Assembly (NCBI GenBank): GCA_002473085.1
Contig: DKTP01000102.1
Span: 1 to 45,933 of the forward strand
From: Anaerolineales bacterium UBA7227
GTDB lineage: Bacteria; Chloroflexota; Anaerolineae; Anaerolineales; Villigracilaceae
Reading direction: 5' to 3'
Length of the DNA stretch: 45,933 nt
Of the stretch, positions 35,289 to 43,880 are shown in pieces. Below the pieces are notes generated by a model. That model had not been told where the DNA came from. It ran no database searches and saw only the letters and a list, made by a program, of their open reading frames with translations. The translations under genes and the position numbers were made by a program. The stretch's first letter is position 1. Every line of letters begins with the position of its first letter.

Positions 35289-35366
35289 GTGTCACGTTGC
35301 CCAGTGATTCAGTGTCACGTTGCTCAGTGATTCAGTGTCACGTTGTCCAGTGATTCGGTATCACAT
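35289..35366 (+). repeat. three-copy 23-bp tandem repeat between the feoB halves
   Basis: Units at 35289-35311, 35312-35334 and 35335-35357 each read GTGTCACGTTG, two variable bases, then CAGTGATTC plus one base, differing at one or two positions. A diverged fourth unit follows. The array begins right after the GTPase stop codon. Downstream sequence (35352-35395) matches the leader of the GTPase gene, and a related short version (TTGACACAGGAA) lies before the permease gene. Confidence 0.88.
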
Positions 35367-35410
35367 GGCGCCGAAGCGCTTGACGCTGAAACACTCAAAA
35401 GGAGAAAACT

Positions 35411-35782
35411 ATGCCCCTCATAAAACGCTTCGAAGATATCATTGGCTGGCAGGAAGCACGCAAGTTGGTTAAAGAAATTTACAAGATCACAAATGAAGGA
35501 GCATTTGCCCGTGATTTTGGAATGCGAGATCAAATCCAACGCGCTGCCGTCTCTGTGATGACCAATATCGCCGAAGGATTTGATTGTGATTCGCAAATTG
35601 AATTCGCGCGGTTTCTGGGTTTCTCTCGCCGTTCGGCTGTCGAAGTTCAATCTCTTCTTTATGCCGCGCTTGACATTGGCTACATCAATAAAGCCGTATT
35701 CGATTCCGAATATCAACAAGCCGAAAAGACAAAAGCCATCATCGGCGGCTTGAAAACCTCCCTCAAAAAACGCTCTCCGTGA
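35411..35782 (+). CDS. four-helix-bundle protein (S23/23S rRNA IVP family)
   Basis: A 123-residue helical protein with the family pattern: RFEDIIGWQEARKLVKEIY at the start, then RDQIQRAAVSVMTNIAEGF, and ARFLGFSRRSAVEVQSLL near the middle. The family was first seen as an ORF in intervening sequences of 23S rRNA genes and is structurally related to Avd of diversity-generating retroelements. Its function in most genomes is unknown. The gene is markedly AT-richer than feoB and uses different codons. It is bounded by repeats and sits between the two halves of FeoB, which suggests insertion. AAGGAG lies eight bases ahead of the ATG. Confidence 0.87.
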   Translation: MPLIKRFEDIIGWQEARKLVKEIYKITNEGAFARDFGMRDQIQRAAVSVMTNIAEGFDCDSQIEFARFLGFSRRSAVEVQSLLYAALDIGYINKAVFDSEYQQAEKTKAIIGGLKTSLKKRSP

Positions 35783-35817
35783 CACTTGACACTGTAACAC
35801 TTGACACAGGAAAACTT
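35783..35817 (+). repeat. short repeated leader (ACACTTGACACxG) before feoB permease
   Basis: Two related units, ACACTTGACACTGTA and ACACTTGACACAGGA, precede the permease start. The second shares TTGACACAGGAA with the leader of the GTPase gene (34433-34444), including the ribosome site AGGA. Confidence 0.7.
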
Positions 35818-37206
35818 ATGAACCCCAACGAAATACTAGCCAAAGCAGAAATCCTCCGCAACAATCTTTCCAGCGGCTTCCGCGACGAGATCGTCAAATC
35901 CCTCTACGCCGAAGCCGAGGCCATCGCGCAGCGCGCCGTCAAAACCGCCAAAGACAAAAAATACGACTTCGACCAGAAGATAGACCGCCTCGTCACCTCG
36001 CCCATCACGGGTCTGCCGATCATGCTGATCCTGCTCGCCATCATCATCTGGCTGACCGTCTCTGGCGCGAACGTGGCTTCCGACGCGATCGCAAACGTAC
36101 TCTTCGCGTTCGGCGATTGGGCGCGCGCCATCTTCGTTTCGTGGAGCATCCCCTGGTGGATCACAGGCCTCGTCTGGGACGGCGTCTATCGCGGCCTGGC
36201 GTGGGTCGTCAGTGTCATGCTCCCGCCGATGGCGATCTTCTTTCCCGCCTTCACCTTTCTCGAAGACCTCGGCTATCTGCCGCGCGTGGCCTTCAACATG
36301 GACTGGCTCTTCAAAAAAGCAGGCGCGCACGGCAAGCAATCCCTCACCATGGCGATGGGCTTCGGCTGTAACGCCGCGGGTGTGGTCGCCACGCGCGTGA
36401 TCGACTCGCCGCGCGAACGCCTGATCGCCATCCTCACCAACAATTTCGTCCCCTGCAATGGACGCTTCCCAACTCTCATCATGCTGGCGACGGTCTTCGT
36501 CGCCGCGGGCTTCAGCGGACTCGCCTCTTCCGTCATCGCAGCGGGCGCGGTCGTGGGAGTCGTTCTGCTCGGGGTCGCGTTCACCTTCCTCATGTCGTGG
36601 CTGCTCTCGCGCACCGTCCTCAAAGGCGAAGCCTCCGCGTTCACGCTCGAACTGCCTCCCTACCGCCGTCCAAATATCAGCCGCATCCTCTACACCTCCA
36701 TCATTGACCGCACCATCTTCGTCCTCTGGCGCGCCATGCAGACGGCCGCCCCCGCCGGCGCGGTCATCTGGATACTCGCCAACGTTCCTTTCGGGACCTC
36801 GAACCTGGCCGCGGCCATCGCGAACTGGCTCAACCCCTTCGGCCTGCTCCTCGGTCTCGACGGCGTGATCCTGCTGGCCTACATCATCGCCATCCCCGCC
36901 AACGAGATCGTCGTCCCGACCATGATGATGATGTACACAGGCGCGGGCATGATGATTGACGGCCCCGGCACGAGCGAAGCCATCCGCACCCTGCTCATTG
37001 ACCAGAACGGCTGGACGATGCTCACCGCGGTCAACCTGATGCTGTTCGCGCTCCTGCACAATCCCTGCGCCACGACAATTATGACCATCTACAAGGAAAC
37101 CAAATCCTACAAGTGGGCGACGGTCAGTGTGGTGATCACGCTGGGAGTCGCATTCATCGTCACATTCCTGACGGCCAGCGTAGCGCGATTAATGGGCTGG
37201 GCATAG
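35818..37206 (+). CDS. feoB: FeoB ferrous-iron permease domain (FeoB-C, split FeoB)
   Basis: A 462-residue polytopic membrane protein that equals the C-terminal part of FeoB. A helical linker (about 1-60) leads to two Gate-type halves. MAMGFGCNAAGV and TNNFVPCNGRFPTL carry the conserved Cys-containing motifs of the iron path, and the second half has IPANEIVVPTMMMMY and LHNPCATT. It imports Fe2+ with the separate GTPase encoded upstream. The split falls in the helical linker, and both halves have their own ATG and AGGA sites, so it looks functional. ATG 35818 is chosen; the frame opens 39 bases earlier inside the repeat. A terminator follows. Confidence 0.93.
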   Translation: MNPNEILAKAEILRNNLSSGFRDEIVKSLYAEAEAIAQRAVKTAKDKKYDFDQKIDRLVTSPITGLPIMLILLAIIIWLTVSGANVASDAIANVLFAFGDWARAIFVSWSIPWWITGLVWDGVYRGLAWVVSVMLPPMAIFFPAFTFLEDLGYLPRVAFNMDWLFKKAGAHGKQSLTMAMGFGCNAAGVVATRVIDSPRERLIAILTNNFVPCNGRFPTLIMLATVFVAAGFSGLASSVIAAGAVVGVVLLGVAFTFLMSWLLSRTVLKGEASAFTLELPPYRRPNISRILYTSIIDRTIFVLWRAMQTAAPAGAVIWILANVPFGTSNLAAAIANWLNPFGLLLGLDGVILLAYIIAIPANEIVVPTMMMMYTGAGMMIDGPGTSEAIRTLLIDQNGWTMLTAVNLMLFALLHNPCATTIMTIYKETKSYKWATVSVVITLGVAFIVTFLTASVARLMGWA

Positions 37207-37210
37207 GAAA

Positions 37211-37243
37211 AAGGACTCTCAGTCATCCGATCCGAGAGTCCTT
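37211..37243. terminator. bidirectional terminator between feoB and xanthine dehydrogenase
   Basis: AAGGACTCTC and GAGAGTCCTT form a 10-bp stem. The minus strand ends in CCTTTTTCC, so it serves the convergent xanthine dehydrogenase best. The arms are the same as in the terminator at 32470. Confidence 0.85.
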
Positions 37244-37273
37244 CATTTCTGCTTTCTGCCTTCCGCTTTCTGC

Positions 37274-40078
37274 TTACTTCCCTTCCCGTTCCCACAACTC
37301 CCTCGCGATCAGCTCCTGGTCCACCGGGAGTTTGTCAATCCGCACGCCGACCGCGTTGTAAATGGCGTTGGTGATGGCGGGCGTGGTGGGGATGCTGGAA
37401 ATCTCGCCGACGCCCTTCGCCCCGAACGGCCCGGCGGATATGGGATGTTCCACGATGATGGACGTGATCTCCGGCGTGAGCATGATGCCCGGGATGCGGT
37501 AGCGGGCGAGGCGGTCGGAGACGACGTTGCCCTCCTCGACGATGAACTCCTCGGTGAGACAGTTGCCGAGTCCCATCATCACGCCGCCCTCCACCTGTCC
37601 CTGCAAGCCGAGCGGATTGATGGCCGCGCCCACGTCGTTGGCCGAGACGACGCGCAGGACGCGCGCTTCGCCCGTCAGTTTGTTGACTTCCACTTCGGCG
37701 GCCTGAGTCGCGAACGAGAACGCGAAGTGCATGTCGCCGCCCTCGCCGAGCGGCTTGGTCTTCGGCGCTTCATATTCATACCTGACGCGGGGCTGCTGTC
37801 CGAGGGCGGTCATTTCCCGGTAGACGTCCGCGTAGCTCAACGAATGCCCGTTGACGTGGATGCTCCCGTTTTCGTATCGAATCTGCTCAGGGCGGATATC
37901 GTATTTCTCCGCCAGCGCGGCGGTGATCTGGTCGCGCAGGGTTTTGGCCGCGTACCGCGAGGCGTTGCCGGTGACGAACGTCTGGCGCGAGGCGGTGGTG
38001 GGACCGCCGTTGGGCGTCAGGTCGGTGTCCATCACGAGGACGCGCACCTGTTCGGGCGGGACGGACATCTCCTCGGCCACGATCAGGCGCATCACGGTGA
38101 CGAGCCCCTGTCCCAACTCCGCGGCGGAACTGCGCACTTGAAAGTGGCCGTCCTCGTAAAGTTCCACGTCCGCGCCGGAAATATCGGGCGCGCCGCCGCC
38201 GAGACCGGTGTTTTTGTAGGCCGAGGCAAAGCCCCAGGCGCGTACCAAATGCGGCGCTTCGGGCGTGACGCGCGGCTTGAACAGGTCCTCGCGGCTCAGC
38301 CCCGAGATTTGGAGCATGGCGTTCGAGACCCTGTCAATACATTCGGTCAGGCCGACCGACTCGGTCAGCCGCTGCCCCGTGTTGGTGACGCTGCCCACGC
38401 GCAGGGCGTTCATGCGGCGCAGTTCGATGCGGTCAATGCCCAGCCGGTCGGCGAGCATGTCCATCATCGATTCGACCGCGAACGCGGACTGGGTCACGCC
38501 GAAGCCGCGGAACGCGCCCGCAGGCGGGTTGTTCGTGTACATGGCATAGCAATCCGCGCGGACGTGTTCGATCTCGTACGGCCCGGCGGAATGCGTGGTG
38601 GCGCGGGTCATCACTTTTTCGCCGAGCGAGGCGTACGCGCCCGTGTCGCCGTAGAGCTCGGTTTCCATGGCGACGATGCGCCCGTCCAGTTTTGCGCCGA
38701 CTTTGACGCGGATCTGCGTGGCGTGACGCTTCGGGTGGACGATCAAACTATCGCGGCGGTCGAAGAGCAACTTCACGGGGCGCTGCGTGACGTTGGCGAG
38801 CATGGCGACGTGGATCTGTCCCGCCACGTCCTCCTTGCCGCCAAACCCGCCGCCCATCAACTGCCCGACGATGCGCACACGCTCCTCGGGCCAGCCCATC
38901 ACCCGCGTCACCTGCGTGCGGTCCTGGTAGGGGATCTGCGAGCCGACGTAAATTTCCATGCGGCCGTCGGGCAGCGGCACGCCGATGCTGCATTCCGGCT
39001 CCATGAAGGCGTGGTCGGTGGTCGGCGTGTGGAAGGTGTGTTCGAGGATCACGTCGGCCTCGGCAAAGCCCTTCTCCATGTCGCCCTTGCGGACTTTGAT
39101 GTGCTTGAGCAGGTTGCCCTGCTCGTGGATCTGCGGGACTCCCTCCTGGCGCGCCATGACGGGATTCGAGATCACGGGCTGGAGGTCGAACTCCGCCTCG
39201 ATCAGACCGACGGCCTGCTCCGCGATCTCGGACGTCTCCGCGGCGACGATGGCGAGCGCGTCCCCCACGTAGCGGACGCGTTCCCCCAGCCCAACCAGCG
39301 CCGGCCAGTCGTAGATGACCAGCCCGTGATTTTTCTCAGCGGGGATATCCTCGGCGGTCAACACCGCGGCGACGCCTTTCAGCGCTTTGGCTCTGGAAAC
39401 GTCAAGTTTCGTCAGGAAGCCGTGCGGGATCATCGCCCGCTTGACTTTGGCGTACAGCATCCCCTCGAACTTCAAATCGTCGGTGTAGACGGCCGCGCCG
39501 GTGACTTTCTCCACTGCTTCGGGACGCAGGTGCGAATGCCCGACGGTCTTGTAGCCGTGGATCGAATCCGGGACATGCGTCGGCTTCTGGACGGGTTCTC
39601 CCGTCCGCAGCGCCTGGGCCGCGGCGAGGATGGCGTTCTCGATGGACGGGTAACCCGCGCAGCGGCAGAGCGTGTCTTTGAGCGCGAAACGGATCTCGTC
39701 GCTGTCCGCGTCTGGATTCCGTTTCAGCAGGGCGTGGGCGGTCATAATCTGCCCGGGGATGCAGAATCCGCATTGCACCGCGCCGTGTTCCACGAAGGCT
39801 TCCTGCAGCGGATGCAGTTTCATCTCATCGTGGACGCGCTGGGCGAGTCCCTCGATGGTGAGGACGGTCTTCCCGTCCGCGCGCTCCGCGGGATAGACGC
39901 AGGACATCATCGGCTCGCCGTCCACCAGGACGGTGCAGGCTCCGCATTCGGCCTCGTCGCAGCCGATCTTCGTCCCCGTCAGGCGCAGGCGTTCGCGCAG
40001 GAGGGTGGAGAGCGTCTCGCCGGGGACGGCTTCGAGGGAATATGGCTGGTTATTTACAGTGAGATTTATTGTTGACAT
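37274..40078 (-). CDS. xanthine dehydrogenase family protein, fused 2Fe-2S and molybdopterin subunits
   Basis: A 934-residue fusion. Residues 1-160 hold two 2Fe-2S clusters, with C40, C45, C48 and C60 for the plant-type cluster and C103, C106, C138 and C140 for the second. The Mo-cofactor domain begins near 185. It includes GGGFGGKED, AFRGFGVTQ (the loop typical of xanthine-type rather than CO-type enzymes) and the catalytic Glu E892 in GAKGVGE. It hydroxylates a purine or other N-heterocycle in the cytosol together with the FAD subunit encoded just upstream. ATG 40078 is chosen from AGGA nearby and normal N-terminus. Purine as the substrate is supported by the adjacent nucleoside transporter, not by the sequence alone. 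Confidence 0.9.
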   Translation of the reverse strand: MSTINLTVNNQPYSLEAVPGETLSTLLRERLRLTGTKIGCDEAECGACTVLVDGEPMMSCVYPAERADGKTVLTIEGLAQRVHDEMKLHPLQEAFVEHGAVQCGFCIPGQIMTAHALLKRNPDADSDEIRFALKDTLCRCAGYPSIENAILAAAQALRTGEPVQKPTHVPDSIHGYKTVGHSHLRPEAVEKVTGAAVYTDDLKFEGMLYAKVKRAMIPHGFLTKLDVSRAKALKGVAAVLTAEDIPAEKNHGLVIYDWPALVGLGERVRYVGDALAIVAAETSEIAEQAVGLIEAEFDLQPVISNPVMARQEGVPQIHEQGNLLKHIKVRKGDMEKGFAEADVILEHTFHTPTTDHAFMEPECSIGVPLPDGRMEIYVGSQIPYQDRTQVTRVMGWPEERVRIVGQLMGGGFGGKEDVAGQIHVAMLANVTQRPVKLLFDRRDSLIVHPKRHATQIRVKVGAKLDGRIVAMETELYGDTGAYASLGEKVMTRATTHSAGPYEIEHVRADCYAMYTNNPPAGAFRGFGVTQSAFAVESMMDMLADRLGIDRIELRRMNALRVGSVTNTGQRLTESVGLTECIDRVSNAMLQISGLSREDLFKPRVTPEAPHLVRAWGFASAYKNTGLGGGAPDISGADVELYEDGHFQVRSSAAELGQGLVTVMRLIVAEEMSVPPEQVRVLVMDTDLTPNGGPTTASRQTFVTGNASRYAAKTLRDQITAALAEKYDIRPEQIRYENGSIHVNGHSLSYADVYREMTALGQQPRVRYEYEAPKTKPLGEGGDMHFAFSFATQAAEVEVNKLTGEARVLRVVSANDVGAAINPLGLQGQVEGGVMMGLGNCLTEEFIVEEGNVVSDRLARYRIPGIMLTPEITSIIVEHPISAGPFGAKGVGEISSIPTTPAITNAIYNAVGVRIDKLPVDQELIARELWEREGK

Positions 40079-40088
40079 ACCGTTAATC

Positions 40089-40970
40089 CTATTCTGCGCG
40101 TTTCCACGCGGTCTCCAAAACATCCTTGAACAATCCGCCCACGATGTGACGGCGATAGTCCGCGCTGGCGCGGCGGGCGCTGGTGCGGAATTTGGCCTGG
40201 TCGAGCAGGGCGTCGAGGGCGCGGGAGAAGGCCTCTTCGGCGGGAGGCTGGCCGCGCAAGGCGGACTCGGCTTCGGCGGCGCGGAAGGGGACCGGTCCGC
40301 CCGGGCCGACGGCGATGCGGATATCGGCGATGGCGTCGTCCGCGCGCGCCAGCCAGACGGCGCAATTCAGGATGGGGAGCGCCACTCCCTGCGGGCGCAT
40401 GACGCGTTTGAAGCAGGAGGCGGTAATTGATGATTGGTAATTGGTAATTGGGATATGAAAGCCGACGATGATCTCTTTTGACTTGTCAATAGCCGATTTG
40501 CCCGGGCCGAGGAAGAGCGAGGCGAAGGGCATTTTCCGCGTCCCCGCCGCGCTGGCGACTTCGGCGGCGGCGTCCAGCGCGGCGAGGGCGATGGTCCCGT
40601 CGGCGGCGGGGAGGGCGTGGGCCACGTTGCCGCCGAGGGTGGCGGTGTTGCGGACTTGCGGGCCCGCGATCAAATTGCAGGCTTCGACCAGCGCCTGGGC
40701 ATGCGCGCCCGCCAGCGGGTCGCGGGCGATGCGGCTGACGGGGACGGTCGCGCCGATGTAGAGCGAGTCCGCGCGCAGTTCGAGCGCGGTCATCTCTGGG
40801 ACGAAGGTCAGGTCAACTAAAGTATGGACGGGGGGATGGTTGCCCTGTCGCAAATCCAGCAACAGGTCGGTGCCGCCCGCGATGGGGAGCGCGGGACCGG
40901 GCGCGGCGGCAAGGTGTTGAACAGCCTCCGCGATGGAGGCGGGTCGTTTGTATTCCTGCCAAAGGTTCAT
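40089..40970 (-). CDS. xanthine dehydrogenase FAD-binding subunit
   Basis: A 293-residue flavoprotein of the CoxM/XdhB type. PIAGGTDLLLDLRQG (about 29-43) and GGNVAHALPAADG (about 113-125) are the two FAD-binding motifs, and the CO-dehydrogenase flavoprotein C-terminal domain follows. It passes electrons from the iron-sulfur clusters to NAD+ or another acceptor. AGGA lies close before the ATG at 40970. It ends ten bases before the fused subunit, so the two are co-transcribed. The gap of 165 bases to the ABC ATPase gene holds no gene or clear signal, so the transporter transcript may run through. Confidence 0.9.
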   Translation of the reverse strand: MNLWQEYKRPASIAEAVQHLAAAPGPALPIAGGTDLLLDLRQGNHPPVHTLVDLTFVPEMTALELRADSLYIGATVPVSRIARDPLAGAHAQALVEACNLIAGPQVRNTATLGGNVAHALPAADGTIALAALDAAAEVASAAGTRKMPFASLFLGPGKSAIDKSKEIIVGFHIPITNYQSSITASCFKRVMRPQGVALPILNCAVWLARADDAIADIRIAVGPGGPVPFRAAEAESALRGQPPAEEAFSRALDALLDQAKFRTSARRASADYRRHIVGGLFKDVLETAWKRAE

Positions 40971-41135
40971 GTGGCGTCCTTTCTTTCAAAGCGGCGGTAC
41001 TTTTCGATGGGCCGCGTCGCGCGTCCCAACGCCGCTGTAATTTTCAATGGGCGGAAACTTGCCGCCATCGCACAGCGACCACCGAACCGATGGATGTGTT
41101 TTGCGGAGCGAAACGTCGTCCTGTCCGCGGCGCGC

Positions 41136-42704
41136 CTATTTTACATCAGAGACGCGGTCTTCGGAGTGTACGCCTGCCATCAGCAGGCCGAGTTTTTCGG
41201 GCGTGGCGTTTCCGCGCGGGACGATGTCCATCACCCGCCCTTCATAGAGGACGGCGATACGGTCGGAGATGGCGAGGATCTCGTCGAGGTCTTCCGAGAT
41301 GAGCATGACGGCCGCGCCCCTGCGCCGTTGTTCGATCAGTTGGGCGCGCACGTATTCTGTGGCGCCGATGTCGAGTCCGCGCGTGGGCTGGGCGGCGATG
41401 ATGACGCGCGGGCTGCGCGAGAGTTCGCGCGCCAGCGCCACCTTTTGAATGTTGCCGCCGGAGAGGTTCTTTGCCAGCGTGTCGCGCGAGGGCGTTTTGA
41501 CGTTGAACTCCCTGATCAGTTGGTCGGCGTGACTTGCGATGCGGTTCAAATCCAGGAAGCCGTTGCGCGAGTAGGGCTGTTTTTGGTGTTCGCGCAGGAT
41601 CAGGTTTTCGGCGACGGTGAATTCCTTGATCATGCCGTCGCGCATCCGTTCTTCGGGGATGTAGGAAAGCATCCGCTCGGTGAGTTCGCCGGGCGGGAGG
41701 TTGGCGACCTCCTGCCCTTCGAGCTGGACGCGTCCGCTGGCGACTTTTCTCAGGCCGGTGATGGTCTCCGCCAATTCGCGTTGACCGTTGCCCGAGACGC
41801 CCGCGATGCCGAGGATCTCGCCCGAGCGCACATCGAGACTGACGCCGCGCAGCCCCGGCGCGCCGCGGTCGCTTCCACAGTGGACGTCTTCCAGTTGGAG
41901 CCGCGTCTCTCCAAGTTCCGCGTGGCCGCGGTCGGGGGCGAATCCCACCTCGCGGCCGACCATCCAGTTTGCCAGGTCCTGCTTGTTCGTCTCGCTGGTG
42001 GGACGCGTGCCGATCTTGCGCCCGTCGCGCAAGACCGTGACGCGGCTGCTGATCTCGACGACTTCGTGCAGTTTGTGCGAGATGAAAATGAGGGCGTGAC
42101 CGTCCCGCGTCATCTGCTTCATGATGACGAACAACTCGTCCACTTCCTGCGGGGTGAGGACGGCGGTCGGTTCGTCGAGGATGAGGAGGGCCGCGCCGCG
42201 GTAGAGGGCTTTGATGATCTCCACGCGCTGCTGCTGGCCGACGGAAAGCTGCCAGACGTAGGCGCCGGGGTCTATTTTTAAGCCGTAGATGTCGGCCAGT
42301 TCGAGGATGCGTTTGGAGACGCGGTCGAGGTCGGTCAGGATGCCGCGGGAGGATGGCAGCCCCAGGGCGACGTTTTCGGCCACGGTTAGCGTCTGCGCCA
42401 GCATGAAGTGCTGGTGGATCATGCCGATGCCGTATCTGATCGAATCGATGGGCGAGGCGATCGTGATGGGCTGCCCGTTGAGCAGGATTTCGCCTTCGTC
42501 GGGACGATACATCCCGTAGAGGATCTTCATCAATGTGCTTTTGCCCGCGCCGTTTTCGCCGAGCAAGGCGTGGACTTCGCCGGTCTGCACGTCGAAGTCC
42601 ACCTTGTCGTTCGCAAGCACCCCGGGGAAACGCTTGGTGATGCCGCGCATTTCGAGCGTCTCGACGCGAGGTTTGCCGGAGGGAAGCAGATTCGATTCGG
42701 CCAT
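41136..42704 (-). CDS. nucleoside-type ABC importer, tandem ATPase
   Basis: A protein of 522 residues with two ABC domains, like RbsA/NupO/YufO. The first has GENGAGKS and LSVGQQQRVEI with LILDEPTAVLTP. The second has a degenerate Walker A (GVSGNGQRE), which is normal for this group, and LSGGNIQKVALARELSR with IIAAQPTRGLD. It powers uptake through the two permeases encoded upstream. ATG 42704 is preferred because AGGATGG fits as its ribosome site; an ATG three codons earlier has none. A hairpin lies between it and bmpA. Confidence 0.92.
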   Translation of the reverse strand: MAESNLLPSGKPRVETLEMRGITKRFPGVLANDKVDFDVQTGEVHALLGENGAGKSTLMKILYGMYRPDEGEILLNGQPITIASPIDSIRYGIGMIHQHFMLAQTLTVAENVALGLPSSRGILTDLDRVSKRILELADIYGLKIDPGAYVWQLSVGQQQRVEIIKALYRGAALLILDEPTAVLTPQEVDELFVIMKQMTRDGHALIFISHKLHEVVEISSRVTVLRDGRKIGTRPTSETNKQDLANWMVGREVGFAPDRGHAELGETRLQLEDVHCGSDRGAPGLRGVSLDVRSGEILGIAGVSGNGQRELAETITGLRKVASGRVQLEGQEVANLPPGELTERMLSYIPEERMRDGMIKEFTVAENLILREHQKQPYSRNGFLDLNRIASHADQLIREFNVKTPSRDTLAKNLSGGNIQKVALARELSRSPRVIIAAQPTRGLDIGATEYVRAQLIEQRRRGAAVMLISEDLDEILAISDRIAVLYEGRVMDIVPRGNATPEKLGLLMAGVHSEDRVSDVK

Positions 42705-42727
42705 AGATGCCATCCTGGTTTTTTAAA

Positions 42728-42757
42728 GGCCTGACAGGCCCGAGGACCTGTCAGGTC
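42728..42757 (-). terminator. hairpin between bmpA and the ATPase gene
   Basis: CCTGACAGG and CCTGTCAGG form a 9-bp perfect stem with a GC-rich loop. On the minus strand it is followed by TTTAAAAAA. It probably acts as a partial terminator or mRNA-protecting stem, which would give more binding protein than ATPase. Confidence 0.6.
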
Positions 42758-42773
42758 CATGGACTGCCGTTGG

Positions 42774-43772
42774 TTAAGGCAGGTTGATCTTGATGGTCCC
42801 GTCGGCGATGCCCTTGATGGTGTTGTCGGCAAGGGTCTTGACGTCCGCGGGGAGGTTGTAGGCGGGATTGAATTCGATCACCTCGCCGCCGTTCTTGAGG
42901 TTGGCGGTGAAGGTTTTTCCGCCGAGCGTGCCTTTCTGAATGAGGGCGATCATCTCGCGCACGGCAAATTCCCAGTGGTAGACCTGGCTGGCGACCACGA
43001 CTTCGGGGGCCAGGGAGGTCTGGTTGGACTGCGTGCCGAACCACAGCGCGCCGGATTCCTTTGCCTTGCCGATGGCGCCCACGACCATCTGGGCGGAACC
43101 GGTCATCACGTCCGCGCCGGCGGCGATGTGGGTGGTGGCGGCTTCCGAGGCCAGGGCTACGTCGGAGAACGAGCCGATGTAGTTGACGTTCACGGTGGCG
43201 TCGGGATTGGCGGCCAAGACGCCGGCCTTGAAGCCGTCCACGTACAATTTGGCGTCGCCGGTTTCGATGGGGCCGATCACGCCAATCACGTTGGATTTGC
43301 TCAGGGCGGCCGCGATCACGCCGTTGACGTATCCGCCTTCCTGGGAGGCCGCTTCATAGGCAAAGATGTTCGGTTGGCCAAAGGTGTCTACAGTGGTTCC
43401 CCAGGCGAAGGATGTCTTGGGGAAATCGGGGGCAATTTCCTGCATGGAGGAACCGTATTGCGAACCGTGGCCGATCACCAGATCGTAGCCCTGCGAGGCG
43501 TATTCTCGGATGGCGGCGGCGGCATCGTCCACCACGAACATGTTGTCGGAGTAAACGAACTCGAATTTGTCGGGGCCGCCCATTTCTTCCTGGATGTGCT
43601 TCAGGGTGTCGTACATGCTCTGGCTGAAAGCCAGGTCGTTGATGGCGCTGGGCATGACGACGGCCACGCGGAATTTCTTGGCGGTTTGATCGCCGCCGCC
43701 ACCGCCGCCGCAGGCGCTCAAGACGAGAGCCAGGGCCAGGAAGAGAGTCGCTAAATTGGCAAACTTTTTCAT
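42774..43772 (-). CDS. bmpA: BMP-family substrate-binding lipoprotein
   Basis: A 332-residue lipoprotein. The signal peptide ends in the lipobox LSAC with C21 lipidated, and a glycine-rich tether follows. The body begins KKFRVAVVMPSAINDLAFSQS, the typical opening of BMP/Med proteins, and contains GHGSQYG and FAYEAASQEGG motifs. Family members bind purine or other nucleosides outside the membrane for ABC uptake. ATG 43772 is chosen because the signal peptide begins there and GGAGA is six bases ahead; the longer frame to 43868 is not plausible. Between this gene and the permease is a 108-base gap with a GGGATCG/CGATCCC palindrome at 43811-43827. Confidence 0.93.
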   Translation of the reverse strand: MKKFANLATLFLALALVLSACGGGGGGDQTAKKFRVAVVMPSAINDLAFSQSMYDTLKHIQEEMGGPDKFEFVYSDNMFVVDDAAAAIREYASQGYDLVIGHGSQYGSSMQEIAPDFPKTSFAWGTTVDTFGQPNIFAYEAASQEGGYVNGVIAAALSKSNVIGVIGPIETGDAKLYVDGFKAGVLAANPDATVNVNYIGSFSDVALASEAATTHIAAGADVMTGSAQMVVGAIGKAKESGALWFGTQSNQTSLAPEVVVASQVYHWEFAVREMIALIQKGTLGGKTFTANLKNGGEVIEFNPAYNLPADVKTLADNTIKGIADGTIKINLP

Positions 43773-43810
43773 CTTCTTCTCCAGTCGTTGAATGTGGAAA
43801 GGATGGTTGC

Positions 43811-43827
43811 GGGATCGGGACGATCCC
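43811..43827. repeat. small palindrome upstream of bmpA
   Basis: GGGATCG and CGATCCC enclose GGA. It lies in the bmpA leader, 39 bases from the ATG. It may be an mRNA stem or a protein site; no regulator can be named. Confidence 0.4.
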
Positions 43828-43880
43828 ATGGGAATGTGGGGTTGTTGCATGATATGACTGCCGCGCACCTCCTTGCCCGT

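Noticed and set aside
35289..35366. The 23-bp repeats as a CRISPR array
   Set aside because: The units abut without unique spacers, there are only three to four, and no cas gene is near.
37445..40075. An 876-codon open frame antisense to the xanthine dehydrogenase gene
   Set aside because: The opposite strand has all iron-sulfur and Mo-cofactor motifs. The antisense product is compositionally biased (Asp, His, Gly, Arg) with no recognisable domain.
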